A stretch of DNA of 64,000 bases from Halorubellus sp. JP-L1 (GCF_011440375.1 NZ_JAAOIR010000002.1:930001-994000); one strand, 5' to 3'. Shown: positions 16,374 through 25,113, counted from the first letter of the stretch. A program made the numbers and translations. The notes: generated by a model from the sequence alone, not told the origin.

Positions 16374-18320
16374 ATGACGGCGACGCAGGGCGACCTCGCG
16401 AGCATGTCCCGGTTCATCTTCCGGGCGCCGCGCTGGTACACGAGCTGGACGTTCGCCATCGTCGTCGGCGCACTCATCGGATTCGGTGCGTTCGGCATCG
16501 ACCCGACGGGCACGAACTTCGTCACCGACGAAGGCGTGCTCGTCGCGCTCAACGACGCGTTCGAGGGCGTGTTCTTCGTCGGCATTCCGACGATCCTCGC
16601 GAGCGCCGGGACCGCGTGGGTCGACCAGCGCCTCGGCGGCCGACTCAGTCACAATCGCGCCGCGCTCCTGGCGTTGCTCTGCGAGGTCATCGTCGTCGCG
16701 TTCCTCGTCGCCGGCGGCGCCATCGCGCTCGCCTCCGAGACCCTCGGCGCCGGGTTCGTGTTCGACGTCCTCTTCCTCGGTCTGGCGAGCATCTTCGCGC
16801 TCCGACTGCTCGTCGTCACCGCCATCTCGCGGCATCGGCCGCTCGTCGCCGCCATCCCCGCGTCCATCCAGACGCTCGCCGCCGCTGCCTTCCTGTTCGT
16901 CTACTCCGGGACGCTCTACTACCTATCCAGTCCCGCCGGGGGCGTCACCGACCGCACGCTCGCCCAGGCGTTCCTCTTCCGGCCCGAGGAAGCGCCCGTC
17001 GAGATCTCGTACGCGGTCATCCCCGCCGACTTCGTCCTCCTCGCGGTCATCTGCCTCATTCAGGGCGTCGCCGTCGTCGGGTTCCTCTACGCTATCGACC
17101 GGCCGTGGCGCGCGAACATGGGCGTCTCCGTCCTCGACTTCGTCGCCGGCTTCATCGGACACATCGCGGAGGGGTCGACGGAACTCGAGGACTTCTTCGA
17201 GCAGGTCGGCGAGGAGGCGGTCGTCCCCGTCACCGTCACGTCCTTCCGGCGTGAGGACGGCACCGAGAAGGCGCGCTGGGTGCTCCCGATGATCCACCCC
17301 GGTCCGATGGGCGAGATCGGCGGCGGGAACCTCCCGCTCCGCGTCGCCGAGTCGGCCGACGGCCTCGCGTTCCCGCCGCACGCTACCGCCGGACACGACT
17401 TCAACCTCGTCACCGAGCGCGAGGTCGACGAGATCATCGAGCGCGCGAACGACGCCTACGACGCCATCGAGTACGGGAGCGAGGCGGCGAAGAGCGTCCG
17501 CACCGTCGAGGGGAACGCGAAGGTACTCGGGCAAGCCTTTTCTGACGACGTCCTTCTCGTCTCCACGCACAGCCCGGAGTTCGCGGACGACGTCGACTAC
17601 GCCGTCGGCCTGTCCTGCGCCGCGGAGGCCCGCGCTGGCGGGTTCGAGAACGTCCTCCTCGTCGACGCGCACAACTGCAACAACGGCCTGCAGGGCGAGG
17701 ATCTCGGGCACGTCACGCCCGGGAGCGAGCGGTCGTTCGACATGATGCAGGCGTCGAAGGCCGCGGCGGACGCGCTCGCCGAGGCCGACCAGTACCCGCT
17801 CCGGATGGGGACCGCGTGGGACGAGACGAAGTGGGAGCCACTCGACGGCATCGGCCCCCTCGGGGTGCGCGTCGCCGTCACCGAAGTCGACGACCAGCGG
17901 ACCGCGTACGTGCTCGTCGACGGCAACAACATGGAACCCGGACTCCGCGAGCGCATGCTGAAGGCACTCGGTGACCGCGTCGACGACGCCGAAGTCATGA
18001 CGACGGACACTCACATCGTGAACCAGGTCGAGGCCTCGAACCAGGTCGGCGAAGCGCTCGACGCCGACGAACTCGTCCGCGTCGTCGGCGGCCTCGTCGA
18101 CGACGCCATCGACGACCTCGAACCCGTCGAGGCCGGGATGGCGACCGAGCGCGCGACCGTCACCGTCTTCGGGAACGACCGCACCGAGACCCTCGCCAGT
18201 CACGCGAACGTCATGGTGAGCCTCGGCGGCGCGCTCGCACTCCTCGTCACCATCGGCACCATCACCGTCAGCCTCCTCATCTTCCTCGTCACGAGCGGCA
18301 CGCTCGGCGCGTTCCTCTGA
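16374..18320 (+). CDS. DUF2070 family membrane protein
   Basis: The 648-residue protein is an archaeal DUF2070 member of unknown function. Residues 1-260 hold about seven hydrophobic helices. A large soluble domain follows with MIHPGPMGEIGGGNLPLR, HATAGHDFNLVTEREV, STHSPEFADDV and LLVDAHNCNNG, histidine- and acid-rich motifs that look like a metal or hydrolase site, although no chemistry is established. A final helix pair (VMVSLGGALALLVTIGTITV and the C-terminus) re-enters the membrane. It starts 96 nt after guaAA and converges with the DUF3194 gene. Confidence 0.88.
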   Translation: MTATQGDLASMSRFIFRAPRWYTSWTFAIVVGALIGFGAFGIDPTGTNFVTDEGVLVALNDAFEGVFFVGIPTILASAGTAWVDQRLGGRLSHNRAALLALLCEVIVVAFLVAGGAIALASETLGAGFVFDVLFLGLASIFALRLLVVTAISRHRPLVAAIPASIQTLAAAAFLFVYSGTLYYLSSPAGGVTDRTLAQAFLFRPEEAPVEISYAVIPADFVLLAVICLIQGVAVVGFLYAIDRPWRANMGVSVLDFVAGFIGHIAEGSTELEDFFEQVGEEAVVPVTVTSFRREDGTEKARWVLPMIHPGPMGEIGGGNLPLRVAESADGLAFPPHATAGHDFNLVTEREVDEIIERANDAYDAIEYGSEAAKSVRTVEGNAKVLGQAFSDDVLLVSTHSPEFADDVDYAVGLSCAAEARAGGFENVLLVDAHNCNNGLQGEDLGHVTPGSERSFDMMQASKAAADALAEADQYPLRMGTAWDETKWEPLDGIGPLGVRVAVTEVDDQRTAYVLVDGNNMEPGLRERMLKALGDRVDDAEVMTTDTHIVNQVEASNQVGEALDADELVRVVGGLVDDAIDDLEPVEAGMATERATVTVFGNDRTETLASHANVMVSLGGALALLVTIGTITVSLLIFLVTSGTLGAFL

Positions 18321-18388
18321 ATCCGTCGATCTGGTCGACGGCGTCGCTCGCGGCTACGCTACGGAGCGTCGCGTCGAAGAAACGAAGC

Positions 18389-18406
18389 GGACGCCCTCAG
18401 GCGTCC
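18389..18406. terminator. Hairpin across the DUF3194 stop codon
   Basis: GGACGCC (18389-18395) and GGCGTCC (18400-18406) form a 7-bp perfect stem with a 4-nt loop that contains the stop codon of the DUF3194 gene. It lies between convergent genes and could end transcripts from either side. No T-tract follows, so intrinsic termination is uncertain. Confidence 0.35.
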
Positions 18407-18642
18407 TCGTCCTCGAACAACTCGTCGACCGCGCTGCGTGCGGCGAGCGTCGCGTCCTCCGCGACGACCTCCGCGTCGGCGTCCGCCTCGGGCGCGTTGA
18501 TCCACACGTCCACTTCGAGCACGCCGTCCTCGAACGTCACCTCGACGTCGTAGTCGCGGACTGCCGAGCGCTTGAACCGGGAGAAAACCAGTCCCTCCGC
18601 CGCTTGCGCGGCCGTCTGCACGACCTCCTCGTCGCTGGGCAT
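18397..18642 (-). CDS. DUF3194 family protein
   Basis: The 81-residue protein belongs to archaeal DUF3194, which is regularly found next to prefoldin beta. It reads MPSDEEVVQTAAQAAEGLVFSRF, then DVEVTFEDGVLEVDVWINAP and a final helix ending in DELFEDEDA. The function is unknown, and the fixed position suggests a role connected to protein folding or translation. It starts 4 nt after the prefoldin stop, so it is certainly in the same transcript. The stop lies in a small hairpin. Confidence 0.9.
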   Translation of the reverse strand: MPSDEEVVQTAAQAAEGLVFSRFKRSAVRDYDVEVTFEDGVLEVDVWINAPEADADAEVVAEDATLAARSAVDELFEDEDA

Positions 18643-18646
18643 GCGC

Positions 18647-19033
18647 TTACGCGCCGCCGGCGCCGCCCATCGGGCCGCCGCCGCCGGGGCCGCCGCCGAG
18701 CATCTCCTGGAGCTCGCCCTGGAGTTCCTCGAACTGGGTCTGGACGCGCTCCTCCTGCTTTTCGAGGGTCTCGACGCGGATCTCGAGGCTGGAGACCTTC
18801 TCGTCGAGGGAGTCCGCGGCCTCGTCGTAGTCCGTCTGGACGAAGAGGTCGCCGACTTCTCGGTACATCGTCGTGTCCTCGTCGATGTCGTCGAGTTCGT
18901 CGAGCGCGGTCTGAGCCTCCGTGAGCGAGGACTCGGCCTGCTGCTTCTGGCGAGCGACCTGCTCGGCTGTCTCCTGAAGGTCCTGCAGTTCCTCTATCTT
19001 CTCCTGTGCCTCGGGCGGCAGATTGCCTTGCAT
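18647..19033 (-). CDS. pfdB: Prefoldin subunit beta
   Basis: The 128-residue protein is the beta subunit of hexameric prefoldin, which holds unfolded proteins in the cytosol for the thermosome. Two coiled-coil helices (about residues 7-48 and 70-110) flank the central beta hairpin ([18 protein letters not shown]). A Gly/Met-rich tail ([16 protein letters not shown]) ends the protein, as in haloarchaeal homologues. The gene follows pcc1 by 91 nt and is joined to DUF3194. Confidence 0.95.
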   Translation of the reverse strand: MQGNLPPEAQEKIEELQDLQETAEQVARQKQQAESSLTEAQTALDELDDIDEDTTMYREVGDLFVQTDYDEAADSLDEKVSSLEIRVETLEKQEERVQTQFEELQGELQEMLGGGPGGGGPMGGAGGA

Positions 19034-19124
19034 ACCTTGAGGGAGAATGTCCGGCCTGAAAAACCCCCGCTTTCGGTATTCGGTCGATACGCGGTCGAGG
19101 GCGGGTCGGCGACTCGACGACGCG

Positions 19125-19409
19125 TCACGGTTCGCGACCGCTCGCGCGGTCGACGGGTCGCCCGAGCGCGGCGGTTCGTTCGGCGACCTCCGCGAGCTGG
19201 AGCCACGTGTTCGTCGCCGCCCGGAGCGCGGTGAGGTCTCGCGCGGTAACCTCGAACGCGACCACGGACGCGTCGCGCGAGACGGTCGTTCGCGACCGGT
19301 CGTCGTCGATCGCGTCGACCTCGCGCGCCACGCTCCGCTCGACGATGCGAGCCAGCGACTCGTCGTCGTAGTCGAGTTCCAGAACGGTCTCGTGGGCGAC
19401 GTCGGTCAT
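19125..19409 (-). CDS. pcc1: KEOPS complex subunit Pcc1
   Basis: The 94-residue protein is Pcc1, the dimerising subunit of the KEOPS complex that makes t6A37 on ANN-decoding tRNAs. Visible features are the opening strand [18 protein letters not shown], the mid-strand [18 protein letters not shown], and the helix [19 protein letters not shown]. All match the family, and the length is normal. It starts 13 nt after rpoP, a linkage conserved in archaea. Confidence 0.92.
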   Translation of the reverse strand: MTDVAHETVLELDYDDESLARIVERSVAREVDAIDDDRSRTTVSRDASVVAFEVTARDLTALRAATNTWLQLAEVAERTAALGRPVDRASGREP

Positions 19410-19422
19410 CGCCCGAACGCGG

Positions 19423-19557
19423 TCAGTTGACGGGGACGGTCTTGACGTCCTGACTGCGCTCCTTCAGGAGGACGCGGTGCCCGCAGTACGGACAGCGCAC
19501 GCCACCGTAGCCGTCCAGCGACACGTCGCGCTTGCACCGCGAGCACTTGTAGCTCAT
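19423..19557 (-). CDS. rpoP: RNA polymerase subunit P (Rpb12-like)
   Basis: The 44-residue zinc-ribbon subunit of archaeal RNA polymerase corresponds to Rpb12 and helps promoter opening. The metal ligands are CSRCKRD and CPYCGHR, preceded by MSYK. It ends KTVPVN. The length is exactly that expected for archaeal RpoP. The ATG overlaps the L37ae stop by 4 nt (19554-19557), and pcc1 follows by 13 nt. Confidence 0.95.
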   Translation of the reverse strand: MSYKCSRCKRDVSLDGYGGVRCPYCGHRVLLKERSQDVKTVPVN

Positions 19558-19829
19558 TCTTCCTCGCCGAGGGCGGCGCGGATGGAGCGACGGACGCTCC
19601 GGCCGCCGGGCGTCTCGGGGCTGTACGTGCCGCCCGCGAACTTGTGCCCGCAGCGCTGGCACTGCCAGATACCGGTGCCCTGCCGGTCGACGGCGTCTGC
19701 GCCGCAGTCCGGGCAGGCGTGGTCCTTGTTCATCTCGCCCTCGATCTCCATGACGCGGCGGCGGGCCACGCGCCCGTAGCGGGCGCCGAATCGGCCGGCA
19801 CTGCCGGTACGTCCCTGCTTCTTGGCCAT
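19554..19829 (-). CDS. rpl37ae: Large-subunit ribosomal protein L37ae
   Basis: The 91-residue zinc-finger ribosomal protein eL43 (L37Ae) belongs to the 50S subunit. It opens [20 protein letters not shown], then has a CPDCGADAV...[10 protein letters not shown] zinc ribbon, and ends in [12 protein letters not shown]. The start is fixed by the conserved MAKK. A TATA-like GGTTTAACTG lies about 30 nt upstream on the minus strand. It leads the L37ae-rpoP-pcc1-pfdB-DUF3194 cluster. Confidence 0.95.
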   Translation of the reverse strand: MAKKQGRTGSAGRFGARYGRVARRRVMEIEGEMNKDHACPDCGADAVDRQGTGIWQCQRCGHKFAGGTYSPETPGGRSVRRSIRAALGEEE

Positions 19830-19943
19830 GATACTCGCTGATACCGCTGTGGCACAGTTAAACCTGTTGAGTCGTCCCGGCGCCGACGGTGCGTGAACCA
19901 CCCGCAAGCGGCCGCGTGACCGGGAGTCGTGCGACCGGAGCCC

Positions 19944-20147
19944 TTATTGGATGGCGCGTGCGGTGACGACCTCGTACCAGATGAGCGCGAGGGCGGCGAG
20001 GAGTGCGAGCGCGAACAGCGGCGCGCTGGCCAGGGCGTCGGGCGCGGCCTCGTGAGTGGCGGCGACGGCGGCGGCCGCGCGGTCGACGAACAGGCCGCTG
20101 ACGACGATCACGGGGATGGCCGCGAGGACGGCGTCTGCTCGACGCAT
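19944..20147 (-). CDS. 67-residue two-helix membrane protein
   Basis: The protein has two hydrophobic stretches, DAVLAAIPVIVVSGLFVDRA near the N-terminus and APLFALALLAALALIWYEVV near the C-terminus, joined by an Ala/His/Glu-rich loop. The function is unknown. It lies between the DUF2103 gene and L37ae on the same strand. Directly upstream are two palindromes, one of which (GTAATTAC) recurs before the gene at 30648. Confidence 0.7.
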   Translation of the reverse strand: MRRADAVLAAIPVIVVSGLFVDRAAAAVAATHEAAPDALASAPLFALALLAALALIWYEVVTARAIQ

Positions 20148-20151
20148 CTCG

Positions 20152-20171
20152 TCTAATTAGATGTAATTACG
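20152..20171 (-). promoter_or_regulatory. Paired palindromes upstream of the 67-residue membrane protein
   Basis: TCTAATTAGA (20152-20161) and GTAATTAC (20163-20170) are perfect palindromes placed 5 to 24 nt before the ATG. The block AGATGTAATTACG (20159-20171) also occurs at 30657-30669 before another gene. It could be an operator or part of the basal promoter. Confidence 0.45.
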
Positions 20172-20231
20172 AGTGAAAGGCTTTGTGCCTCGACGTGCCT
20201 GGTGGCGCTCGACGACCGGTTCTCGAGTGGA

Positions 20232-20951
20232 CTACCGGAGTCCCTCATCGTCGAGTGCCGCGTTCAAGTCCTCGCGGACGCGTTCGCCCGTGTCGCGGTC
20301 GCCCGCCGTCGTCACGATGCGGTTCTCCTGCACGCTGGAGCCGTCCCGCACAAGCAAGCGGACGTTCCCGTTCGCGTCCGCGCGAGTCACCTTCGCCGTG
20401 ATACTCGCTTGCGACCCGCGGCCGCTCGCGTCGATTGGACCCGGGATGACCTTCTTGACGTGTGGGTACGCCGCGACCGTCTGGATGGCGGCCATCCCCG
20501 TCCGACCGCCGACGAGCGTCGAGTGCGACCCGCCGATCTTCTCCAGCGGCGCCGCGTCCACGGTCTCTAGTGCGCTCTCGCCGCGACTCCCGATCGCCGC
20601 CTGCACGGGGTCGTCGCCGTCGACGCGGAAGAACTCGAAGTGACTTTGCGAGCGAACGGATTGGATGACCGACCGGTCGCCGGCCGCGTACACCGCTTCC
20701 GGGCGCTTGCGCTGGATCTCGTCCGCGACCCGGCCAGCGAAGTTCCGGAGTTCCACTACCGCGGTCTCCTCGCCGTCCTCCGGCGTCGTCGTCACCGTCG
20801 TCTCCCCCACTATCTCCTCTTCGTCGAGCACGACCACAGTCGCGCGGTCTCGCTCCGCGTCCAGCACCACGCCGTCGGCGTTCGCGGTGCGGCACTCGAG
20901 ACAGAAGTCTCCCGGCTTCTCGAGTTCCATCCCGCACCGCGTGCAGCGCAT
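20232..20951 (-). CDS. DUF2103 family predicted metal-binding protein
   Basis: The 239-residue product is an archaeal DUF2103 protein. A zinc ribbon opens it (MRCTRCGMELEKPGDFCLECR, two CxxC pairs). A domain with VVELRNFAGRVADEIQRKRPEAVYAAGDRSVIQSV follows, and then IGGSHSTLVGGRTGMAAIQTVAAYPHVKKVIPG, the histidine-containing family core. The function is unknown, and nucleic-acid binding is only suggested by the ribbon. It lies 65 nt after the HAD gene, with a short gap to the membrane protein, probably in one transcript. Confidence 0.85.
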   Translation of the reverse strand: MRCTRCGMELEKPGDFCLECRTANADGVVLDAERDRATVVVLDEEEIVGETTVTTTPEDGEETAVVELRNFAGRVADEIQRKRPEAVYAAGDRSVIQSVRSQSHFEFFRVDGDDPVQAAIGSRGESALETVDAAPLEKIGGSHSTLVGGRTGMAAIQTVAAYPHVKKVIPGPIDASGRGSQASITAKVTRADANGNVRLLVRDGSSVQENRIVTTAGDRDTGERVREDLNAALDDEGLR

Positions 20952-21016
20952 GCCCCCGAATTAGGGGGTAGGACTGAAAAGGAGTGCGTTCCCGTCGGTC
21001 CCCGGAACGCGGCCGG

Positions 21017-22321
21017 TCAGTCCTCGAGCCGGGCGAGCAGCGTCATCGCGTAGATCGTCCGCAGCAACGCCGCGCTCGCGCCCTGGTCGAACACGAGTTC
21101 GTCCGTGTCGAGGACGTGCTCGAGGACGTCGCCAGAGGAGTGCTCCGGTGCGGCCGCGATGCCCGCGTCGTTCTCCGCGGCCCACTGCATCACGCGCAGG
21201 TCGCTCTTCGAGTCGCCCATGACGAGCGCGAACGGGTCCGCGACGCCGAGGACGTCGAGCGCGGCCTCGACGCCGACGACCTTGTTCAGTTCCAGGCTCC
21301 CGATCTCGGCGGCGTCGGCCTCGTAGTACGCCACGTCGACGCGCTCGAACACGCCCACGACGTCGTCGGGGATCTCGTCTCGGTCGACGTCGGGGAACCC
21401 GCCGACGGCCTCGAGGACGCTCCGGATCTCGGGGTCGGCGTCCGCGTAGAACCGCCGCGACCACGCCGCCGCCGGCGCGAGGTCGTCGGCGTCAGCGGTC
21501 CAGTCGTCGAACGATTCGACGTCGTCCGCGGGCGAGGGGTGGCCGTCGACGACGTCGGCGACGGCGTCCCCGAGCAGGTCGAGTTCGTACGCGAGTGCGT
21601 CGTCGATGACCGCCCTGGCCTGTTTGCTACCGGTCTCGAAGTTCGGCTTGAGCGTGACGTTGAACTCGTTGCCCTGGAGGTGCGTGCCCGTGCGGAGCTG
21701 GTCGGGGGCTTCCGAGAGCACGCGCGAGCGGACGTCGTCGAACACCGCGCGGATGTCGGGGCCGAGGTCCTCGTAGAGCAGTTGCTTGGTGTCCGCGCCG
21801 TGCCCGGGCGTGAACACGCCCGTTCCGGCCTCGTAGACGACGGAGAGGTCGCCGGAGTGAACGATCTCGCTCCCGAGCCCTTGCGTGATGAACCCCTTGA
21901 CGTTCTCGAGGGTCTGGCCGGTGCAGATGACGATCGGGACGCCCTGTTCGTGGAACTCGGTGAGGGCGTGCAGGGTGTCGCGAGGGATCTCGTTGTCCGT
22001 ACTGCCGGCCGAGCGGAGGGTCTCGTCGACGTCGAGGACGAGGACGTTCGGCGCGCGGTCGTACTTCTGGAGGAGGTCGAGCGCGGTGAACGCCTGGTCG
22101 CGGGAGGCCGTCGCCGCGACCTCGGCGAACGTCTCGCCGGCGGGGAAGCGCTCGCGCACCTCGGCCGTCCGGCGGTCGAGTTCGTCGTTCGCGGTCTGCC
22201 AGTGGTCGAGCGCGACGCGGGAGTCGACGGCGGGGAAGACGTCGACGAACTCCTGGTAGTCCCGGAGCGTGCCGGTGTCGAACTCGTCGTAGAGCGCGTA
22301 CAGTTGGTCGTACCGTTCCAT
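21017..22321 (-). CDS. HAD superfamily hydrolase (haloarchaeal type)
   Basis: The 434-residue product carries HAD motifs. Motif I is VLVLDVDETLRSAG at about residue 95, with the nucleophile Asp and acid Asp. Motif II is IVICTGQTLENVKG, and motif IV is FALVMGDSKSDLRVM. About 90 helical residues precede the HAD domain, and a large cap lies between motifs II and IV, as in Cof/phosphomannomutase-like members. The substrate is unknown and is probably a small phosphorylated metabolite. It is divergent from gdh across a 186-nt region with a short tandem repeat. Confidence 0.82.
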   Translation of the reverse strand: MERYDQLYALYDEFDTGTLRDYQEFVDVFPAVDSRVALDHWQTANDELDRRTAEVRERFPAGETFAEVAATASRDQAFTALDLLQKYDRAPNVLVLDVDETLRSAGSTDNEIPRDTLHALTEFHEQGVPIVICTGQTLENVKGFITQGLGSEIVHSGDLSVVYEAGTGVFTPGHGADTKQLLYEDLGPDIRAVFDDVRSRVLSEAPDQLRTGTHLQGNEFNVTLKPNFETGSKQARAVIDDALAYELDLLGDAVADVVDGHPSPADDVESFDDWTADADDLAPAAAWSRRFYADADPEIRSVLEAVGGFPDVDRDEIPDDVVGVFERVDVAYYEADAAEIGSLELNKVVGVEAALDVLGVADPFALVMGDSKSDLRVMQWAAENDAGIAAAPEHSSGDVLEHVLDTDELVFDQGASAALLRTIYAMTLLARLED

Positions 22322-22337
22322 ACCGGAATCGCGCCCG

Positions 22338-22398
22338 CCGACGGGTTAAGCGTGGTCCCGACGGGCTACGCGTGTTCCGACGGGCTACGCATGGTCCA
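22338..22398. repeat. Three ~20-bp tandem repeats between the HAD gene and gdh
   Basis: Units of the form CCGACGGG(T/C)TA(A/C)GCGTGGTC begin at 22338, 22358 and about 22377. The last two share GACGGGCTACGC exactly. The array lies 17-77 nt upstream of the HAD start and 110-170 nt upstream of gdh. It could bind a regulator or be neutral slippage. Confidence 0.75.
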
Positions 22399-22507
22399 GG
22401 CGGGTTGACGCCGACTTCGGGGCCGGTTTCGACGGCCCAGGGCCCCGAGACCAGAACTTACTCGGTTGAGAATAAATCTTTTGACGGTGGCCCTCATTGG
22501 TCGCGGT

Positions 22508-23575
22508 ATGCACGCAATTGCAGTTCGCCGCGGCGAGGACGACCCGGTCGTCCTCGAGAAACCCCGTCCGGAGCCTGGACCCGGAGAGGCGCTCGTCCGC
22601 ACGCTCCGGGTCGGCATCGACGGCACCGACCACGAGGTCATCGCGGGCGGCCACGGCCGCTTCCCCGACGGCGACGACCACCTCGTCCTCGGCCACGAGG
22701 CCGTCGGCGTCGTCGAGGACCCGAACGGCACCGGCCTCGACGTCGGCGACGTCGTCGCCCCCACCGTCCGCCGGCGCCCCAACGGCAAGAACGAGTACTT
22801 CGATCGCGGCGAACCCGACTACGCACCCGACGGCCAGTACCACGAGCGCGGCATCGTCGGCGCGCACGGCTTCATGAGCGAGTACTTCACCAGCCCCGCC
22901 GAGTACCTCGTCGAGGTCCCCGACGCGCTCGCCGACCTGGGCTTCCTCGTCGAACCGGCGAGCATCAGCGAGAAGGCGTTCGACCTCGCCTTCGCCTCCC
23001 GGTCCGCGTTCGACTGGCAGCCAGAGAGCGCGGCCGTCCTCGGCAACGGCAGCCTCGGCCTCCTCACGCTCGCGATGCTCGACGCCGGCGACCGCTTCGA
23101 GCGCCTCTACTGCCTCGGCCGCCGCGACCGCCCCGACCCGACCATCGACCTCGTCGAATCCATCGGTGGCACGTACGTCGATTCGCGCGAGTCCCCCGTC
23201 GACGCCTTCCCCGAGGACGTCGAACCCGTCGACTTCGTGTACGAAGCCACCGGGTACGCGAAGCACGCGTTCGAGACGATCGACGCGCTCGCACCGAACG
23301 GCGTCGGCGCGCTCCTGGGCGTCCCCGGCGACTGGGAGTTCGAGGTCGACGGCGGCCGCCTCCACCGCGAACTCGTCCTCCACAACAAGGCGCTCGTCGG
23401 GAGCGTCAACTCCGGCGTCAGCGACTTCGAGGCCGGCGTCGAGACGCTGCTCGCGCTCGACGATGCGGTCCTCGACCGCCTCGTCACCGGCGTGTACGGA
23501 CTCGACGAGCTGGACGCGGCGTTCGCCACCGACGACAGCACTATAAAAACGGCCGTCGAATTCGCGGACAGATGA
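22508..23575 (+). CDS. gdh: NAD(P)-dependent glucose 1-dehydrogenase
   Basis: The 355-residue zinc-containing dehydrogenase oxidises glucose to gluconolactone, the first step of the haloarchaeal semi-phosphorylative Entner-Doudoroff pathway. It closely follows the Haloferax mediterranei enzyme: MHAIAVRRGEDDPVVLEKPRP, zinc/active-site segments GIDGTDHEVIAGGH and LGHEAVG, the Rossmann segment VLGNGSLGLLTLAML, and the cofactor-site YCLGRRDRPDPTID. AATAAAT about 33 nt upstream is a likely TATA region. Its stop overlaps the gfcR start by 4 nt (ATGA). The gdh-gfcR pairing is known from Haloferax. Confidence 0.95.
   Translation: MHAIAVRRGEDDPVVLEKPRPEPGPGEALVRTLRVGIDGTDHEVIAGGHGRFPDGDDHLVLGHEAVGVVEDPNGTGLDVGDVVAPTVRRRPNGKNEYFDRGEPDYAPDGQYHERGIVGAHGFMSEYFTSPAEYLVEVPDALADLGFLVEPASISEKAFDLAFASRSAFDWQPESAAVLGNGSLGLLTLAMLDAGDRFERLYCLGRRDRPDPTIDLVESIGGTYVDSRESPVDAFPEDVEPVDFVYEATGYAKHAFETIDALAPNGVGALLGVPGDWEFEVDGGRLHRELVLHNKALVGSVNSGVSDFEAGVETLLALDDAVLDRLVTGVYGLDELDAAFATDDSTIKTAVEFADR
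23542..23548 (+). promoter_or_regulatory. Internal TATA box before gfcR
   Basis: TATAAAA lies inside the gdh coding tail (the codons for T-I-K), centred 27 nt before the gfcR ATG at 23572. This is ideal spacing for a leaderless haloarchaeal promoter, so gfcR could be expressed without gdh. Confidence 0.6.
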
Positions 23576-24219
23576 AGAACGTCGACGACCTCATCGAGAG
23601 TGCGGCCGAACTCGCCGACCGCGGCCTGAGCAAGGGCGAGATCGCTGACGAACTGAACGTCTCCCGGGAGACGGCGTCCTGGCTCGTCGAACGATCCGGG
23701 GCGTCGGCGGCCGACGACGACGCGGCGGGCGCGAGCGCGCCGAACGGCCCGCACGACATCCACGTCGACTGGTCCGCGATCGGCCGGGACTCCTGGCGGC
23801 TGTCGACGATGTCCGCCGCGATGGCGGACCTCCTCGAGAAGGAGGGCGAGTCCGTGGACCTCACGATCGGTATCGAGAAGGCCGGCGCGCCGATCGCGAC
23901 GAGCGTCGCGCGCGAACTCGACACCGACCTCGGGACGTACGCGCCCCGCAAGCACCAGTGGGAGGAGGGCGACCTCGACGAACACGGTGGCTCGTTCTCG
24001 CGGAACTTCGCGCAGATCCGGGACCGCCAGTGCTACGTGGTCGACGACATCATCACGAGCGGCACGACGCTCACGGAGACCATCGAGGCCGTCAAGGAGC
24101 AGGGCGGTGAGCCGGTCGCGGCGTGCGTTCTCGTCGACAAGCAGGGCCACGACGAGATCGACGGCGTTCCCGTTCACTCGCTCCTGCAGGTGCTTCGCGT
24201 CGGGAACGACGGCGCCTGA
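23572..24219 (+). CDS. gfcR: Sugar-catabolism transcriptional regulator GfcR
   Basis: The 215-residue protein is GfcR, an orotate-phosphoribosyltransferase-like regulator shown in Haloferax to activate glucose and fructose catabolism genes. Residues 1-42 are a helix-turn-helix (ADRGLSKGEIADELNVSRETASWLVE). A disordered linker follows, then a PRTase fold with DLTIGIEKAGAPIATSVAREL and the PRPP-loop VVDDIITSGTTLTETIEA. Older annotations call such proteins PyrE-like. The ATG overlaps the gdh stop by 4 nt, and the gene also has its own TATA box. Confidence 0.93.
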   Translation: MKNVDDLIESAAELADRGLSKGEIADELNVSRETASWLVERSGASAADDDAAGASAPNGPHDIHVDWSAIGRDSWRLSTMSAAMADLLEKEGESVDLTIGIEKAGAPIATSVARELDTDLGTYAPRKHQWEEGDLDEHGGSFSRNFAQIRDRQCYVVDDIITSGTTLTETIEAVKEQGGEPVAACVLVDKQGHDEIDGVPVHSLLQVLRVGNDGA

Positions 24220-24450
24220 GTCCCGCGGCCGGGGCGCGTAGGTGGGTGATACCGCCACGAACCGCCGGCAAACTGCTACGAACCGCCGACGAACTCCGTG
24301 GGTGCTATTCTCACACGTTCGGCCAGTTCACGGACTAAAACTCGACATTCCGCCGCAGGATCGATGGAACAAACAGCAGGTCATATAAACTCGCCAGTCC
24401 TACTATAGCCCAAGCGGCCGGGCCACACGGCGGCGCCGTAAACTCTTACC
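24220..24450 (+). promoter_or_regulatory. Intergenic region with direct repeat and TATA element
   Basis: ACGAACCGCCGGCAAACT-like units occur at 24257 and 24278 (21-bp period, two differences). Further on, GGTCATATAAACTCG (24380-24394) is a strong TATA match 60-70 nt before the next ATG (24451), and CTACTATAGCC (about 24400-24410) is a second candidate. No gene is seen in this stretch. Confidence 0.5.
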
Positions 24451-25035
24451 ATGTCAACAGACGAAACAGGTCACGTCTATCGACTTCATTCGACACTCGA
24501 ACTGCCACTCGAAGACGTCCGGGACTACTTCGACGCGAACCCGGAACTGCCCGCGAACGTCGACGACGTGGACATCACGCGTCGGAACAACACGCTCATC
24601 CTGAAAGCCATCGCCGTCGACAAGGTCAGCAAGTACACGCCGACAGCGCAGCTCAAGGCGAGCGTCACCGAGAACCGCGTGTACGAGGAGGATCCCGACG
24701 AGATCCGCGACGGACCGACGTGGGGCGACGAGGAGGACGAAGAGGAGGAGATCGAGAGCGAACTCGTCGAGTTCGCGGCGTTCAAGGGCGACCGCGAGAC
24801 CGTCCTCCAGAACTCGCTGCTCCAGTACGAGATGTTCCAGGTGCTCCGCGAGATCGCGAAGCTCGCCGAGAAGGGGACGCTCACGGCGATCACGAGCCAT
24901 GACGGCGAACTCATGGCTCACCGCATCGTCGACGGCGAGGAACGCCCGGCGAGCATCGAGGTCGTCGAAGGCCCCGGCGAGGACGGGAACGGGAAGAGCG
25001 GCGTCAACTGGCGCGACAACAAGTTCATCAGCTGA
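24451..25035 (+). CDS. Conserved acidic haloarchaeal protein
   Basis: The 194-residue protein has no family I can name. The N-terminal 75 residues form an alpha/beta-looking segment (HVYRLHSTLELPLEDVRDYF, DVDITRRNNTLILKAIAV). A very acidic linker follows (DEEDEEEEIESELVEF). A helical part comes next (RETVLQNSLLQYEMFQVLREIAKLAEKGTLTAI), and the protein ends SGVNWRDNKFIS. No membrane segment or signal is present. It stands alone between gfcR and a convergent gene, and the well-formed TATA upstream suggests good expression. Confidence 0.75.
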   Translation: MSTDETGHVYRLHSTLELPLEDVRDYFDANPELPANVDDVDITRRNNTLILKAIAVDKVSKYTPTAQLKASVTENRVYEEDPDEIRDGPTWGDEEDEEEEIESELVEFAAFKGDRETVLQNSLLQYEMFQVLREIAKLAEKGTLTAITSHDGELMAHRIVDGEERPASIEVVEGPGEDGNGKSGVNWRDNKFIS

Positions 25036-25113
25036 ACGGCCGACTCGAGCGGGTGCACTGGCGCGACCTGCGATTCTCCTGTATTTCGCGCGCTCGACGA
25101 GCGATTGCTCGCG

